This document shows positions 5,833 to 13,940 of a stretch of DNA of 13,940 bases, one piece after another. The position numbers and the translations under genes were made by a program. The notes under the pieces are model-generated. The model was not told where the DNA came from, searched no databases, and worked only from the letters and a program-made list of their open reading frames with translations. Within the stretch, counting starts at the first letter, position 1. Each line of letters opens with the position of its first letter. Location of the stretch: assembly GCA_030740295.1 (NCBI GenBank), contig JASLXP010001310.1, positions 1-13,940 of the forward strand, in the 5' to 3' direction. This stretch comes from Planctomycetota bacterium. GTDB taxonomy: Bacteria; Planctomycetota; PUPC01; JACPCR01.

Positions 5833-8409
5833 TCATTCATCACACGAGTTCACCAGAGGCAGCAGCAGTTTCCGGGAAAGTGCCCGGAGTGTGGTGGATC
5901 TGCGAAGGTATCTCGCAGCGGCTGGACTGTTCCTGTAGTACGTCCCGGTAAACGCCTTCCCGGGTCTGCTGGGCATCAGATTTGAATCTCTGAAACGTGA
6001 CAACAGCCTGATTCTACCGTCGAGCTTCGTGCCGTACGAAGCTGTGGCAATGAAACAACCACCACCGCCTCCGCCTCCGCCACTGGAACTGCTCGCGAGG
6101 CCGCCCGGCGGGGACGGCGGGGACAATGCTTCGCTGGCGGCCACCGCACGGGTCACTCCTTCGGCATTGCCCGTCATCTGGTACTTCACCGACGTTGGGA
6201 GGGAGGTGGTCGACAGGTCCGTCTGGCGGAGGCGGGTCAGACCGACCGAACTGAACGCATTGGTTCCAGATGCAACTGCCTGTTCCACATCGTTGGTTTC
6301 AAACGACCCAAAAGACAACAGGACCGTCGAATCAGAGAAATTGAAAAGCCAATAGCCTTCGTCCCCATCGAGCACACTTGCGGCTACGTAAGGGACGGTC
6401 AGATTGTTGGTAAACTCGAAGAATTGTTTGTTGGTCAAAGTGTTACTCGAGTCCGTCACAGAAAAGGTGTTCACGCCATCAGTCACGAAAACATTGGCAG
6501 GATTTACATTTCTTCCTGCGACCCCGGGGCTGACCTGGTTCCATCCGGAATGCATGAAGACAGCGATCGGAGGGGTGGGTATCACTGTGCCGTCGCTCTG
6601 CACGTCGAACTGATTCGTATTTCCTCCCGTTGCAGAAAGACTGAGCCCATTCGCGAAGATGCCCCAGAAACCGATGCCTTCCCCGAGGTCGTCAAGGGGG
6701 ATGTCTGTCCCTTCATCGTAATTGGTACCGTTGAATCTAAAAATCCTGGCAACCGAGTTGTCGGTGACATCTGCCGCGGCCAGCAATTGAGAAAAAATGG
6801 TTGCGCTACTACTCAACCGTGTCACCGAGCTTGTATTACCGGTTGTCTGAGTACCCCCGCCTGACAGTGGTATCCCAATCATTTTGAAGTCCGCCTGCTC
6901 GGATCCGGCAGCGACCGTAACAGTGCGGGTAACTTCCCCGACATATCGAATGGCAGATTCCGCTATCGTCGCCGATGAGCCGAAAGCCGAGGCCGTGATG
7001 TCCTTCAGACCAAGTGTGTTGGCCGGCGCTCTGAAGGTTGCCGTCGTGTCGCTGGCGACGGACAGGTTAGTCACTTCAACCCCGCCGACTTTCACATCGC
7101 CCAGAGTGTTCATACCACGGCCTATGAGAGTCACTGTGCTTCCGCCGGTCAACCGTAAACGGCTCGGGCTAACGGCCTCAACGATTGCGCCCTCCAGTGG
7201 ATCAGAAGTTGTCATCCCGGTGACAAAGCCACTCGTACCGAGGGTGTTCACCGCCTGAGTCTCTCTGCCTGAGAGGCTTCCGTTTGCGGTGTTTATGGTA
7301 AACCTGACGAGATTCCTGGTGACCGCATGCGCGGCATACAGAAACTTTCCGGTCTCCTCGATAGCGAGAATGTTGGTGGTCGTTGCGTCGCAGTTAAAGG
7401 GCGAATCCACTACCTCAGTCATTGTTGTGGCAGCGGCCACTCCACTGATGGCAAAAACGCCAATCTGATTGGCTCCTGCGTCGGCCACCATGTAAAAGCC
7501 GCCCGGATGCAATATGCCATGCCGCGCCTGCTGGAATGCCGCATTGAACGGATTTGCCGTCACCTCACTCAACACTCCCACAGAATTACTGAATGCTTCA
7601 ACATTCCCGGATTGCGCGCTGGAGGAAAAAACACGCCCCGCCAGATCGGTCGCAAGCCCAACGGGGAAATCGCCGGATGCCGCGAACGGTGAGCCAGACA
7701 CTGCGGTCAGTGCCGCGGTCGTAGGATTCACCACAAAACCGGCGATGTCATCGTTCTGATCTCCGCCGGTATATAAGAACGCACCATTTTGTGTGAAGGC
7801 CATGGAAAATGGCGCCGCATCACCGGTGGTGAAAGGGCTGCTCGATGCCTCAGTCGCGGTAGTCGAAGTGACGCGAAAGCTGTGCATATCCCCCTGGCCA
7901 TCCCCCACCACCAACACGTTGCCTGCAACCGGATGAACAGCGATGCAGGTCAGCCGCTCGTTGCCCGACGGGCTGGAATCCACCGTGAACGGACTGTGCG
8001 TCAACGCGGCCAACGCGCCCGTCGTCGTATTCACCGAAAAGACGCTCACGTTGTTACTGCCGGCGTTTAACACATACAACCGGTTATTCACAAAATCATA
8101 GGCCATACGCTGAGTAGCTGGAATGCCATCCCCCTGGCCGCCGCTGCTGACAGGAAAGCCGGACAGCGCGGTCAACGCACCAGTGGTGCTGTTGATGCTG
8201 AAGCCGTGAATGTTATTCGCCGCCCCATCGTTATCCTGAAGCACATAAAGAAACGTGGCTTCCGATTGAACGGCAAATAGCAGAAACGCAAGAACAAATG
8301 CCATAGTGGCGCAGACCCTCCGCGACTGCTCGGTAACTTTGTTGAACAGATGTGTTATTCGTCTTTCCTCGGAAGGGACAGCAATCATGGTTAGTGGTTC
8401 TTGATTCAT
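5833..8409 (-). CDS. secreted beta-propeller protein with TIG domain and CFI-box C-terminus
   Basis: An 858-residue exported protein. Residues ~30-51 are a signal peptide (RR followed by MAFVLAFLLFAVQSEA). Residues ~52-400 contain repeated blades of the form FLYVxxxxxNxIxxFxINxxTGALTxxxGSPF, as in lactonase/YncE-type seven-bladed propellers. Residues ~408-490 are an IPT/TIG Ig-like domain (VSPSRLRLTGGSTVTLIGRGMN). Residues ~492-705 are another beta-rich region with paired GEGIGFWGIF (576-585) and DEGYWLFNF (683-691) motifs around HSGWNQVSPG (620-629). A Pro/Ser/Gly linker with eight glycines (777-784) leads to the CFI-box tail from Cys785. The ATG at 8409 comes 2 nt after the adhesin stop and has only a weak AAAGG 11 nt upstream; a later start is possible but must keep the Arg-Arg before the hydrophobic core. 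The role is probably at the cell surface beside the adhesin; no substrate is evident. Confidence 0.88.
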   Translation of the reverse strand: MNQEPLTMIAVPSEERRITHLFNKVTEQSRRVCATMAFVLAFLLFAVQSEATFLYVLQDNDGAANNIHGFSINSTTGALTALSGFPVSSGGQGDGIPATQRMAYDFVNNRLYVLNAGSNNVSVFSVNTTTGALAALTHSPFTVDSSPSGNERLTCIAVHPVAGNVLVVGDGQGDMHSFRVTSTTATEASSSPFTTGDAAPFSMAFTQNGAFLYTGGDQNDDIAGFVVNPTTAALTAVSGSPFAASGDFPVGLATDLAGRVFSSSAQSGNVEAFSNSVGVLSEVTANPFNAAFQQARHGILHPGGFYMVADAGANQIGVFAISGVAAATTMTEVVDSPFNCDATTTNILAIEETGKFLYAAHAVTRNLVRFTINTANGSLSGRETQAVNTLGTSGFVTGMTTSDPLEGAIVEAVSPSRLRLTGGSTVTLIGRGMNTLGDVKVGGVEVTNLSVASDTTATFRAPANTLGLKDITASAFGSSATIAESAIRYVGEVTRTVTVAAGSEQADFKMIGIPLSGGGTQTTGNTSSVTRLSSSATIFSQLLAAADVTDNSVARIFRFNGTNYDEGTDIPLDDLGEGIGFWGIFANGLSLSATGGNTNQFDVQSDGTVIPTPPIAVFMHSGWNQVSPGVAGRNVNPANVFVTDGVNTFSVTDSSNTLTNKQFFEFTNNLTVPYVAASVLDGDEGYWLFNFSDSTVLLSFGSFETNDVEQAVASGTNAFSSVGLTRLRQTDLSTTSLPTSVKYQMTGNAEGVTRAVAASEALSPPSPPGGLASSSSGGGGGGGGCFIATASYGTKLDGRIRLLSRFRDSNLMPSRPGKAFTGTYYRNSPAAARYLRRSTTLRALSRKLLLPLVNSCDE
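5836..6081 (-). other. Gly8 linker plus CFI-box C-terminal domain
   Basis: Residues 777-858 of the propeller protein. Eight glycines, encoded partly by a GGCGGA microsatellite, precede CFIATASYGT (785-794), then LLSRFRDSNL, AFTGTYYRNSPAAA and a helical end. This order (Cys-Phe-Ile-Ala-Thr-Ala, a FRD helix, YYRxSP, final hydrophobic helix) is the C-terminal domain that I recall being named CFI-box-CTERM in protein family collections. The exactly conserved Cys after a flexible linker suggests processing or attachment at the cell surface; that is inference. Confidence 0.75.
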
Positions 8410-8411
8410 GG

Positions 8412-11400
8412 TTATTTTGCCTTTTTCTTCTGTATCTCTTCTTCAGCGAGCTTCTTCAGCAGCTCGTACGTTTTCGGATGAGACTCTTTGATGCCGGAAC
8501 AGTAGAGCTCAAGGAAAACCTGCGATGCCAGGTCTGCCTTGCCTGCAGCGCTGAACGACTCCCGGGTCAGCTCAATCATACGAACAGCCTCCACAAGCCA
8601 TTCGTCCTCTCCAATCAGCAAATCAAAATCAGCCGGCCTTTCTTCGAGCCGGTCAGCAAGAGATCGCAGTCGATCTATGTCGACGAGGATTCGAATCGTT
8701 TCATCGATCACCTCTTCCGGCAGCACTTGAACAGCCGTCTCAACATCCTGGAGCGCCCGCTCCACCACCGTAGCGAGATCCGCGGTGATGCCGTTTCGCG
8801 AATCGGCAACGCTCAGTGAAGTGTTCGTATTCTGGTCGACGCCGTTGATGGTGAAGGTGCCTCTGAGCAACTGAATCTGTGCGTTATTGCTGACCTGATT
8901 TGCATGGCGAATCTCGAGGCCGTTTCGACCGATAAGGCGGTTGCCGACGATGGTCACGTCACCCCCAAGCGCGTCTATCGTTCTCGCGAGAGTGATTGTG
9001 TCGTTGGCCAACAGATTTACCCCATCGCCCTGAATCGTCCCCGCGATGATATCCGAATCCGTTCCCTGGCTTTGTGTAGCCAACTGAACGTTGCGGGCAG
9101 CGATGAGCGGGTTAACGTGTGCATTGATGGCGCCGGCTGACGCGGTTAACTGCAGAGACCGATCGCTCAACAGCATTCCATTAACGGTCACGCCTGTTCC
9201 GCCGACAGCAATAATTTCATCCAGGGCCAGCGCATTGGAGAGACGCTGAGTTCCAAAGAAACTGAGCAGCATATCGGATGTAGCGCTCAGCCGGATGAAC
9301 GAGGTGTTCCCGCCGAGCTTCACATTGCTTCCGATGTTCAGTGAATTGAACTGCTGAATGATAACCTGCCCGCCGTCTGCCGTGACACCCAAAGAGCCAA
9401 ATAGTCCCTGTGAGATGCCGCCTCGGTCGATCAGAAACTGAATGTTCTCCGCCCGGAGGAAACTGTTCCCAAGCGAGACCGAACCATTCGTTGTCGAAAC
9501 CAGAAGGTCGTCATTCTCTACGACCACAGTTCCCCCTCCGGTGAAGCTGACATCCCCACCGATGTTATTCATGACAAAATCGCCCCCTGACACTGAGAGC
9601 GTGCCGGTATTGCCGATGGAAACGTTGCCTGCATTCTGAATCGTCAGTCCCCCCGAGGTGGCATCGAAGGTCGTACTGCTGATCGATACATCCTGGTTGC
9701 CCCCGTCGATGGTACTGGCCATGGTCAGCGACCCGGTCGCGCTTACATTGACCCCACGTCCGGTCAAGCTGCCTATCGTGATGTCATTAGCAGAAAGCGA
9801 AATTGCGCCCTGCGCCTCAAGATCGGATGTACCGCCGCTGATATTTCCACCCGATGACGCGATATCGATATTGCCCGTTCCGGATTCGAGATTGACGGAA
9901 ATGGTGACGCCATTTGTGCCGGCAACCGCAATGGTATGCAGAGCGTTGTCGCCGGTGAGAGCCTGATCCTCAAAGGCAACCGTATCCGCGTTTGCCGAAA
10001 GTGCGGCGTTTCCAAACGTTCCGCCGAATTCGATTTCATTCGCGCTCGTTCCGAACGTCAGGCTGCCGCCAGTGTCAAACTGCGCAACCCCACCACTGGT
10101 TGTGATTCCTATCTTACCACTGGTTCGGACAAGTGAACTGAACGTCAGGGAAAGGCTGTCGGCATCAATGTCCGACGTGCCGTAATTGAGCGTCCCAGTG
10201 TTCACAGTCAAAGCGCCCACGTCGGTGTTTCGGCTGAAGGTCGTCGTCCCCTGGCTGGTCACGTTGAGCGCGGTCAATGGCGTCGTACCTCCGACGTTGT
10301 CATCAAACTCGACATTGCCCGTGCCGGCATTCACGACCAGCGAGCCCGTAGTGACGCTGTCGGCATCGAGATCGGATTGGAAATCAATTTTCGCTCCGCT
10401 GAAATTGCCGCCGCTGGTGCTGTCGACCGTTCTCACTCCCTGCACTTCAACGCTATCGCTGAACGTGATCGTGTTGCCCTCTGTCACCACGTCCGCATTC
10501 AGGATCGTCGTGTCCAGCACTCCGTGGAACGTCAAGGATGCATCTCCCGCTCCTGTAATCTGAGCATTGACTTTGATCTTGCCGCCGGAAGCCATCAGGA
10601 AAGTTGTCGGGTCACTCACAGTCGCGGCGCCGGTAATGGTCAGATTGCCCGATCCACTGGATTGCCCGATGGTGATGCTGGCGAAACCATCCCCGATGGC
10701 AGCAAGGTCGGTATCCGTGAGGTCCAGGTCGCCTGTAGTTGTATTCCCACCGACATTGATGTTATCGCCCGAATTTTGAGCCTGGAACACCAGGCTGGAA
10801 TTCGGGCCGGTGATGCTGCTGGCGCCGCCGGTGAAATCAATTTCGCCCGCCTGGAGCGTGATGGTGGCGTTGGATACATTCAGGCTGTTCTGGAAATCAA
10901 TACTCAACGAGTCCACATCCACGTCTTGCCCGTCGGCGACACTCACCGTGCCGGTAAATGACACATTGCCATTGGTCTGAACGTTGATGCCACCATTGAC
11001 GGTGGTGATTGCACCCAGTGAAACGTCTCCCGTTGTCACGATATCGAATTGCCCGACGTTTGTCGCGTTTATTGTATTAGCGACTATCTCCAGAGAACTT
11101 CCGCTCCCGATAATTGCCGACCCGCCAGACTGATCGTTGAAGGTCAAGACATTCGCCTGGATGTTCGTTGAGGCCCCGTTGCTGTCAAAGATGCTGTCCG
11201 CCATGTTAAAAGTGACATTGCCGCCGGCGTCGCCAACGTTCGTGGAGACCAGCGACAACTGGAACGCCTGATTCGTCACGTTGCCGTCGTTGTTGCCGAA
11301 GGTGACGGTGATATCGCCTGTCGAAGAGCTGATAGCAGCGGTATTCGTGATGGCCTGACCTGTCGAATCAATATTGACATCGCCGGAACCATCCGCAGTG

Positions 11401-13940
11401 ATGGCCTGGTTCACCGTGAAGCTGCCGCCTCTCACCTCAAGTTCGATGTCACCATTAGCCGCGGTCTGAATGCCGCTGAAGTTGGATTCCAGCCCATTGG
11501 ATGTGCCAGTCGCCAGGTTGTCGAGTTCCTGGATTCTAATGTCGCCACTCGTTCGCGTCCGTGCCGCCAGACTGCTGGAACTGGCGTCCACAGCAAACTT
11601 GTCGGCCGTGACCCCGCTGTTGCCGCTGATGCCGGTAGCGGCATCAAGAGTCAGAGTATCATCTTCAATCAGACGGGCCGCGGCTGACGTCAGGATCTGG
11701 GCCCCGGAAACCACCGTCAGGTCGGCAACGTTGTTGGCCTGAATGTCTCCGTTCGAGAATTGGACCGTGCCGGCATTCGCATCACCGATGATGAGCACAT
11801 TAGTCGTCACAATACGATCCAGCTCCGAATCAAGCAGGCTGAGATTACCGGCGGCGACGGTTCCCACCTCAATGTTCCGGCCAGGACTGACAGCGGTCAG
11901 AATGACCGATCCGGAGCCTGCGCTGATGGATGTAGCGTTCGAGAATGTCATCTCATCTGCGGCAATGATGATGTCGCCGTTCTGTGATGAGAGGAGCCCA
12001 TTTGGGGAGCTGATGGTGAAAAGGGATCCATCTCCCTGCGCCCCTGAAATATCAATGTTTCCCCCACCGGTCGAGACGGTCTGATTGATGGTGAGGTCGC
12101 TGCCCCCGCCTTCGACCAGGAGCGAAACGAACCCCGTGCCGTTTGCTGAGATGGGGCTGTCAACAACCATCGAACCCACATCTGTGGCAATCTCGATATT
12201 CCCGCTGTTGCCGGTTGTGGAGACGCCCGTGGCGTTGAGGCCGGTCAGAGAGCTCGTGACGCTGCCAATCGTCACGTTATTGCTCTCGAGCACGTTAAAA
12301 CCACTCGATGTCGCCGAGGTCGTTCCGGCCAGCGTGTCGGCATCAACCTGAATGGGGGAATTAGCGCCGCCAACCCCCGCTGTGCCGATGAGGAGCACCG
12401 AGCTGCCCTGGACCTCGCCGTTGCCGTCGGTAATGATCACGCCTCCTGCGACCACGGCCACATCATCGTTGTGGTTCTGATCCACAATATTGGCCTGGAT
12501 GGCAATATCGCCCGCGGCCTGAATCAGAATGTCACCGTTGGCGGCAGCGGTCACGTCTTTGGCAATCGTGATGTCCCCGTCCGAAACCAGCGAGACATTG
12601 CTTCCGCCAGTCTCCACACCGTCCTGCCCGCCGACTGAGCCGACGGTCACATTCCCATTATTGTTGATGTGGATATCTCCGCTGCCGGTACTCGCAGAGA
12701 GCTGTGACACGGAAATGTTGATCGGATTCGCAAGAGACCCAATACCAGTCCCGGCGATCAGCCCAAGATTGGTATCCGTGAATACGGTGGTATTACCGGA
12801 ATCGGTAATGGTGCCGCCGGACAGAATCGTAATGGTTGAGGTGTTGGCCAGGTTTACAGCACTGGTCAGGCTCACGTCGCTGTTAGTCAGATTACCGTCA
12901 ACGATGAGCTCGCCGGTGGTTGTGATGGTATCGAGTTCGGTGTCCGTCAATCCGAGCATGCCCACTGCGTCCGCACCACCGATGCTGATGTCCACGTTGG
13001 TTGTATTGGGCCTCAGCAGGACATTCGTCGCGCTGATGTTTACGCTGTCCAGTTCCATCCGGTCGGCAATCAGATCGATATTAGCGCCGAGAATGTTGGT
13101 GCCATCTGATGGCGTGTCATCGGTCTCGAGCAAGCCGTTAGCAGATGTCACATGGATAGTGACGCGTCCCGAGCCGGCATTGATTTCATTGTCCGGATCC
13201 GTACGAGAATCATTGACAAAAACATCGCCGTTGGCGGTCACGGTTATGTCTCCATTCGAAGTCTCGATCCCACCGACCGGGCCGACGCCAGTGATGGCAA
13301 CACCGGCGCTGTTGATGAAGCTGAAGGAATTGCCATTGCCGGAAAGCCGGCCGGAAATGGAATTCACCTGATTGGAGGCGTTGGTCAGAGTGACATCGCC
13401 GGATGTCGAGCGAATTCCCAGATTGGCGAAAACCGGATTCGACTGCGTCAGGTTCCCGTCGACCTGCAGATTGGCATTGCCACTGTTTGTGCTGATTCCG
13501 GAGACGCTATCGACCGTGCCGATTTCCAGTGCGCCGATGGTCTTGAAGTTCAAATCCTGGCCGAATCCTGACATTATGGCCGCGATGCGCGTCACATTAT
13601 TGCCCTCGACGAGCGTAGCCGAACTCGTACTCAGGGCGAGGTTCGCCACCGTGATGGTCGAGCCAGGCGTCTGAGTGACCGAACTGTTCGATACGAGCCC
13701 GAGATTCGTGACATTTGCCGGACTGATTGGGCTTGTGATGTTGAAACTCCCCGCAACGTTCCCCCCGATGCGCAGGTTGCTCGCGGTCACCGTATCGAGC
13801 TCCGCATCGGAAAGCTCGATCGTGTTGGCCTGCGCGTCAGTGTTGGCGCCCAGATCGAATTCTCGGCCCGCATTGTCTGTTGAACGTATTTCGACCTTGC
13901 CGGCGCCGGCGTCAATTGTCCCGCCTTCCAATGCGTAATC
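8412..13940 (-). CDS. giant filamentous-haemagglutinin-like adhesin, 5'-truncated
   Basis: The minus frame is open from the right edge to TAA at 8414-8412 (1842 codons seen). The first visible start codon (TTG at 13931) is internal, because the repeat pattern continues to the edge; the true start is outside. Nearly the whole protein is beta-strand repeat rich in G, S, T, N, D, V and I (patterns such as GNVTIGSV and SGDIxI), typical of parallel beta-helix adhesins and filamentous haemagglutinin-type exoproteins. Four modules carry an LxDxELDxI motif (numbering from 13931: residues 40, 328, 699 and 1071). I see only one cysteine, near the C-terminus. The last ~125 residues change to charged helix ending in IQKKKAK; there is no autotransporter barrel, LPXTG or PEP-CTERM-like tail. 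The N-terminal secretion signals that would separate two-partner secretion from other routes are not visible. It overlaps no gene and is followed 2 nt later by the propeller gene, so the two are one operon. Confidence 0.88.
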   Translation of the reverse strand, partial: DYALEGGTIDAGAGKVEIRSTDNAGREFDLGANTDAQANTIELSDAELDTVTASNLRIGGNVAGSFNITSPISPANVTNLGLVSNSSVTQTPGSTITVANLALSTSSATLVEGNNVTRIAAIMSGFGQDLNFKTIGALEIGTVDSVSGISTNSGNANLQVDGNLTQSNPVFANLGIRSTSGDVTLTNASNQVNSISGRLSGNGNSFSFINSAGVAITGVGPVGGIETSNGDITVTANGDVFVNDSRTDPDNEINAGSGRVTIHVTSANGLLETDDTPSDGTNILGANIDLIADRMELDSVNISATNVLLRPNTTNVDISIGGADAVGMLGLTDTELDTITTTGELIVDGNLTNSDVSLTSAVNLANTSTITILSGGTITDSGNTTVFTDTNLGLIAGTGIGSLANPINISVSQLSASTGSGDIHINNNGNVTVGSVGGQDGVETGGSNVSLVSDGDITIAKDVTAAANGDILIQAAGDIAIQANIVDQNHNDDVAVVAGGVIITDGNGEVQGSSVLLIGTAGVGGANSPIQVDADTLAGTTSATSSGFNVLESNNVTIGSVTSSLTGLNATGVSTTGNSGNIEIATDVGSMVVDSPISANGTGFVSLLVEGGGSDLTINQTVSTGGGNIDISGAQGDGSLFTISSPNGLLSSQNGDIIIAADEMTFSNATSISAGSGSVILTAVSPGRNIEVGTVAAGNLSLLDSELDRIVTTNVLIIGDANAGTVQFSNGDIQANNVADLTVVSGAQILTSAAARLIEDDTLTLDAATGISGNSGVTADKFAVDASSSSLAARTRTSGDIRIQELDNLATGTSNGLESNFSGIQTAANGDIELEVRGGSFTVNQAITADGSGDVNIDSTGQAITNTAAISSSTGDITVTFGNNDGNVTNQAFQLSLVSTNVGDAGGNVTFNMADSIFDSNGASTNIQANVLTFNDQSGGSAIIGSGSSLEIVANTINATNVGQFDIVTTGDVSLGAITTVNGGINVQTNGNVSFTGTVSVADGQDVDVDSLSIDFQNSLNVSNATITLQAGEIDFTGGASSITGPNSSLVFQAQNSGDNINVGGNTTTGDLDLTDTDLAAIGDGFASITIGQSSGSGNLTITGAATVSDPTTFLMASGGKIKVNAQITGAGDASLTFHGVLDTTILNADVVTEGNTITFSDSVEVQGVRTVDSTSGGNFSGAKIDFQSDLDADSVTTGSLVVNAGTGNVEFDDNVGGTTPLTALNVTSQGTTTFSRNTDVGALTVNTGTLNYGTSDIDADSLSLTFSSLVRTSGKIGITTSGGVAQFDTGGSLTFGTSANEIEFGGTFGNAALSANADTVAFEDQALTGDNALHTIAVAGTNGVTISVNLESGTGNIDIASSGGNISGGTSDLEAQGAISLSANDITIGSLTGRGVNVSATGSLTMASTIDGGNQDVSISSTTFDATSGGLTIQNAGNVSIGNTGTLSVSGGDFVMNNIGGDVSFTGGGTVVVENDDLLVSTTNGSVSLGNSFLRAENIQFLIDRGGISQGLFGSLGVTADGGQVIIQQFNSLNIGSNVKLGGNTSFIRLSATSDMLLSFFGTQRLSNALALDEIIAVGGTGVTVNGMLLSDRSLQLTASAGAINAHVNPLIAARNVQLATQSQGTDSDIIAGTIQGDGVNLLANDTITLARTIDALGGDVTIVGNRLIGRNGLEIRHANQVSNNAQIQLLRGTFTINGVDQNTNTSLSVADSRNGITADLATVVERALQDVETAVQVLPEEVIDETIRILVDIDRLRSLADRLEERPADFDLLIGEDEWLVEAVRMIELTRESFSAAGKADLASQVFLELYCSGIKESHPKTYELLKKLAEEEIQKKKAK
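8415..8789 (-). other. C-terminal helical domain of the adhesin
   Basis: Residues ~1715-1839 (numbering from 13931) break from the beta repeats into amphipathic helices: ERALQDVETAVQ, LPEEVIDETIRILVDIDRL, RSLADRLEERP, EWLVEAVRMIELTRESF, KADLASQVFLELYCSG and KTYELLKKLAEEEIQKKKAK. It contains the only cysteine I see in the visible protein. The composition (E, L, R, K, D) is opposite to the repeat region. No family recognised. Confidence 0.6.
10695..13814 (-). repeat. four divergent protein modules with an LxDxELDxI signature
   Basis: The signature occurs at 13788-13814 (LSDAELDTV), 12924-12950 (LTDTELDTI), 11811-11837 (LLDSELDRI) and 10695-10721 (LTDTDLAAI). The three intervals are about 288, 371 and 372 residues. 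Three copies are preceded by an AGSGxVxI-type strand and all are followed by an IxIG/IxGN-type strand, so these are homologous modules, now divergent at DNA level. Confidence 0.65.

Noticed and set aside
12529..13371. 280-codon plus-strand frame inside the adhesin
   Set aside because: Antisense shadow rich in Ser, Pro, Thr and Val, mirroring the repeat codons of the adhesin; no start signal or recognisable domain.

Overview
The window looks like a piece of a Gram-negative bacterial chromosome of moderately high GC. The reasons are a very long cysteine-poor beta-repeat adhesin, exported proteins with Sec signal peptides, ordinary Shine-Dalgarno sites, and intrinsic (hairpin plus U-tract) terminators. 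I cannot name the phylum. No RNA gene, CRISPR array, insertion sequence or phage gene was found.

Layout. One gene runs rightwards (2-1315): the 3' part of a protein with a long Gly/Gln/Ser-rich linker, built at its left end from 36-bp tandem repeats, followed by a charged helical C-terminus. Everything else lies on the minus strand. Read in the direction of transcription (right to left) it is: (i) a large adhesin whose 5' end is outside the window (8412-13940); (ii) 2 bp after it, a secreted beta-propeller protein with a TIG domain and a Gly8-Cys CFI-box C-terminus (5833-8409); (iii) an RNase Z-like metallo-beta-lactamase-fold hydrolase (4825-5730); (iv) a small exported protein of unknown function (4310-4720); (v) a stand-alone degenerate receiver domain (3476-4012); (vi) a long acyl-CoA dehydrogenase (1334-3280), which converges on the first gene with only 18 bp between the stop codons.

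Transcription units. Three intrinsic terminators on the minus strand split the genes into adhesin-propeller, hydrolase-small exported protein, receiver, and dehydrogenase. The adhesin and propeller genes almost certainly form one operon that makes two surface or secreted proteins. The other genes have no obvious shared pathway.

Most notable. (1) The start of the hydrolase gene has a strong promoter (TTGACC, 16 bp, TATAAT), then an intrinsic terminator, then the ATG, with a possible 14-codon leader ORF across the terminator that overlaps the ATG by ATGA. This looks like an attenuator and also argues against the longer GTG-started reading of that gene. (2) The adhesin ends in about 125 residues of predicted helix instead of a barrel, sorting signal or other known anchor, and is paired with a CFI-box protein. 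(3) The receiver-like protein keeps the phospho-acceptor Asp and the conserved Lys but lacks the acidic pair.
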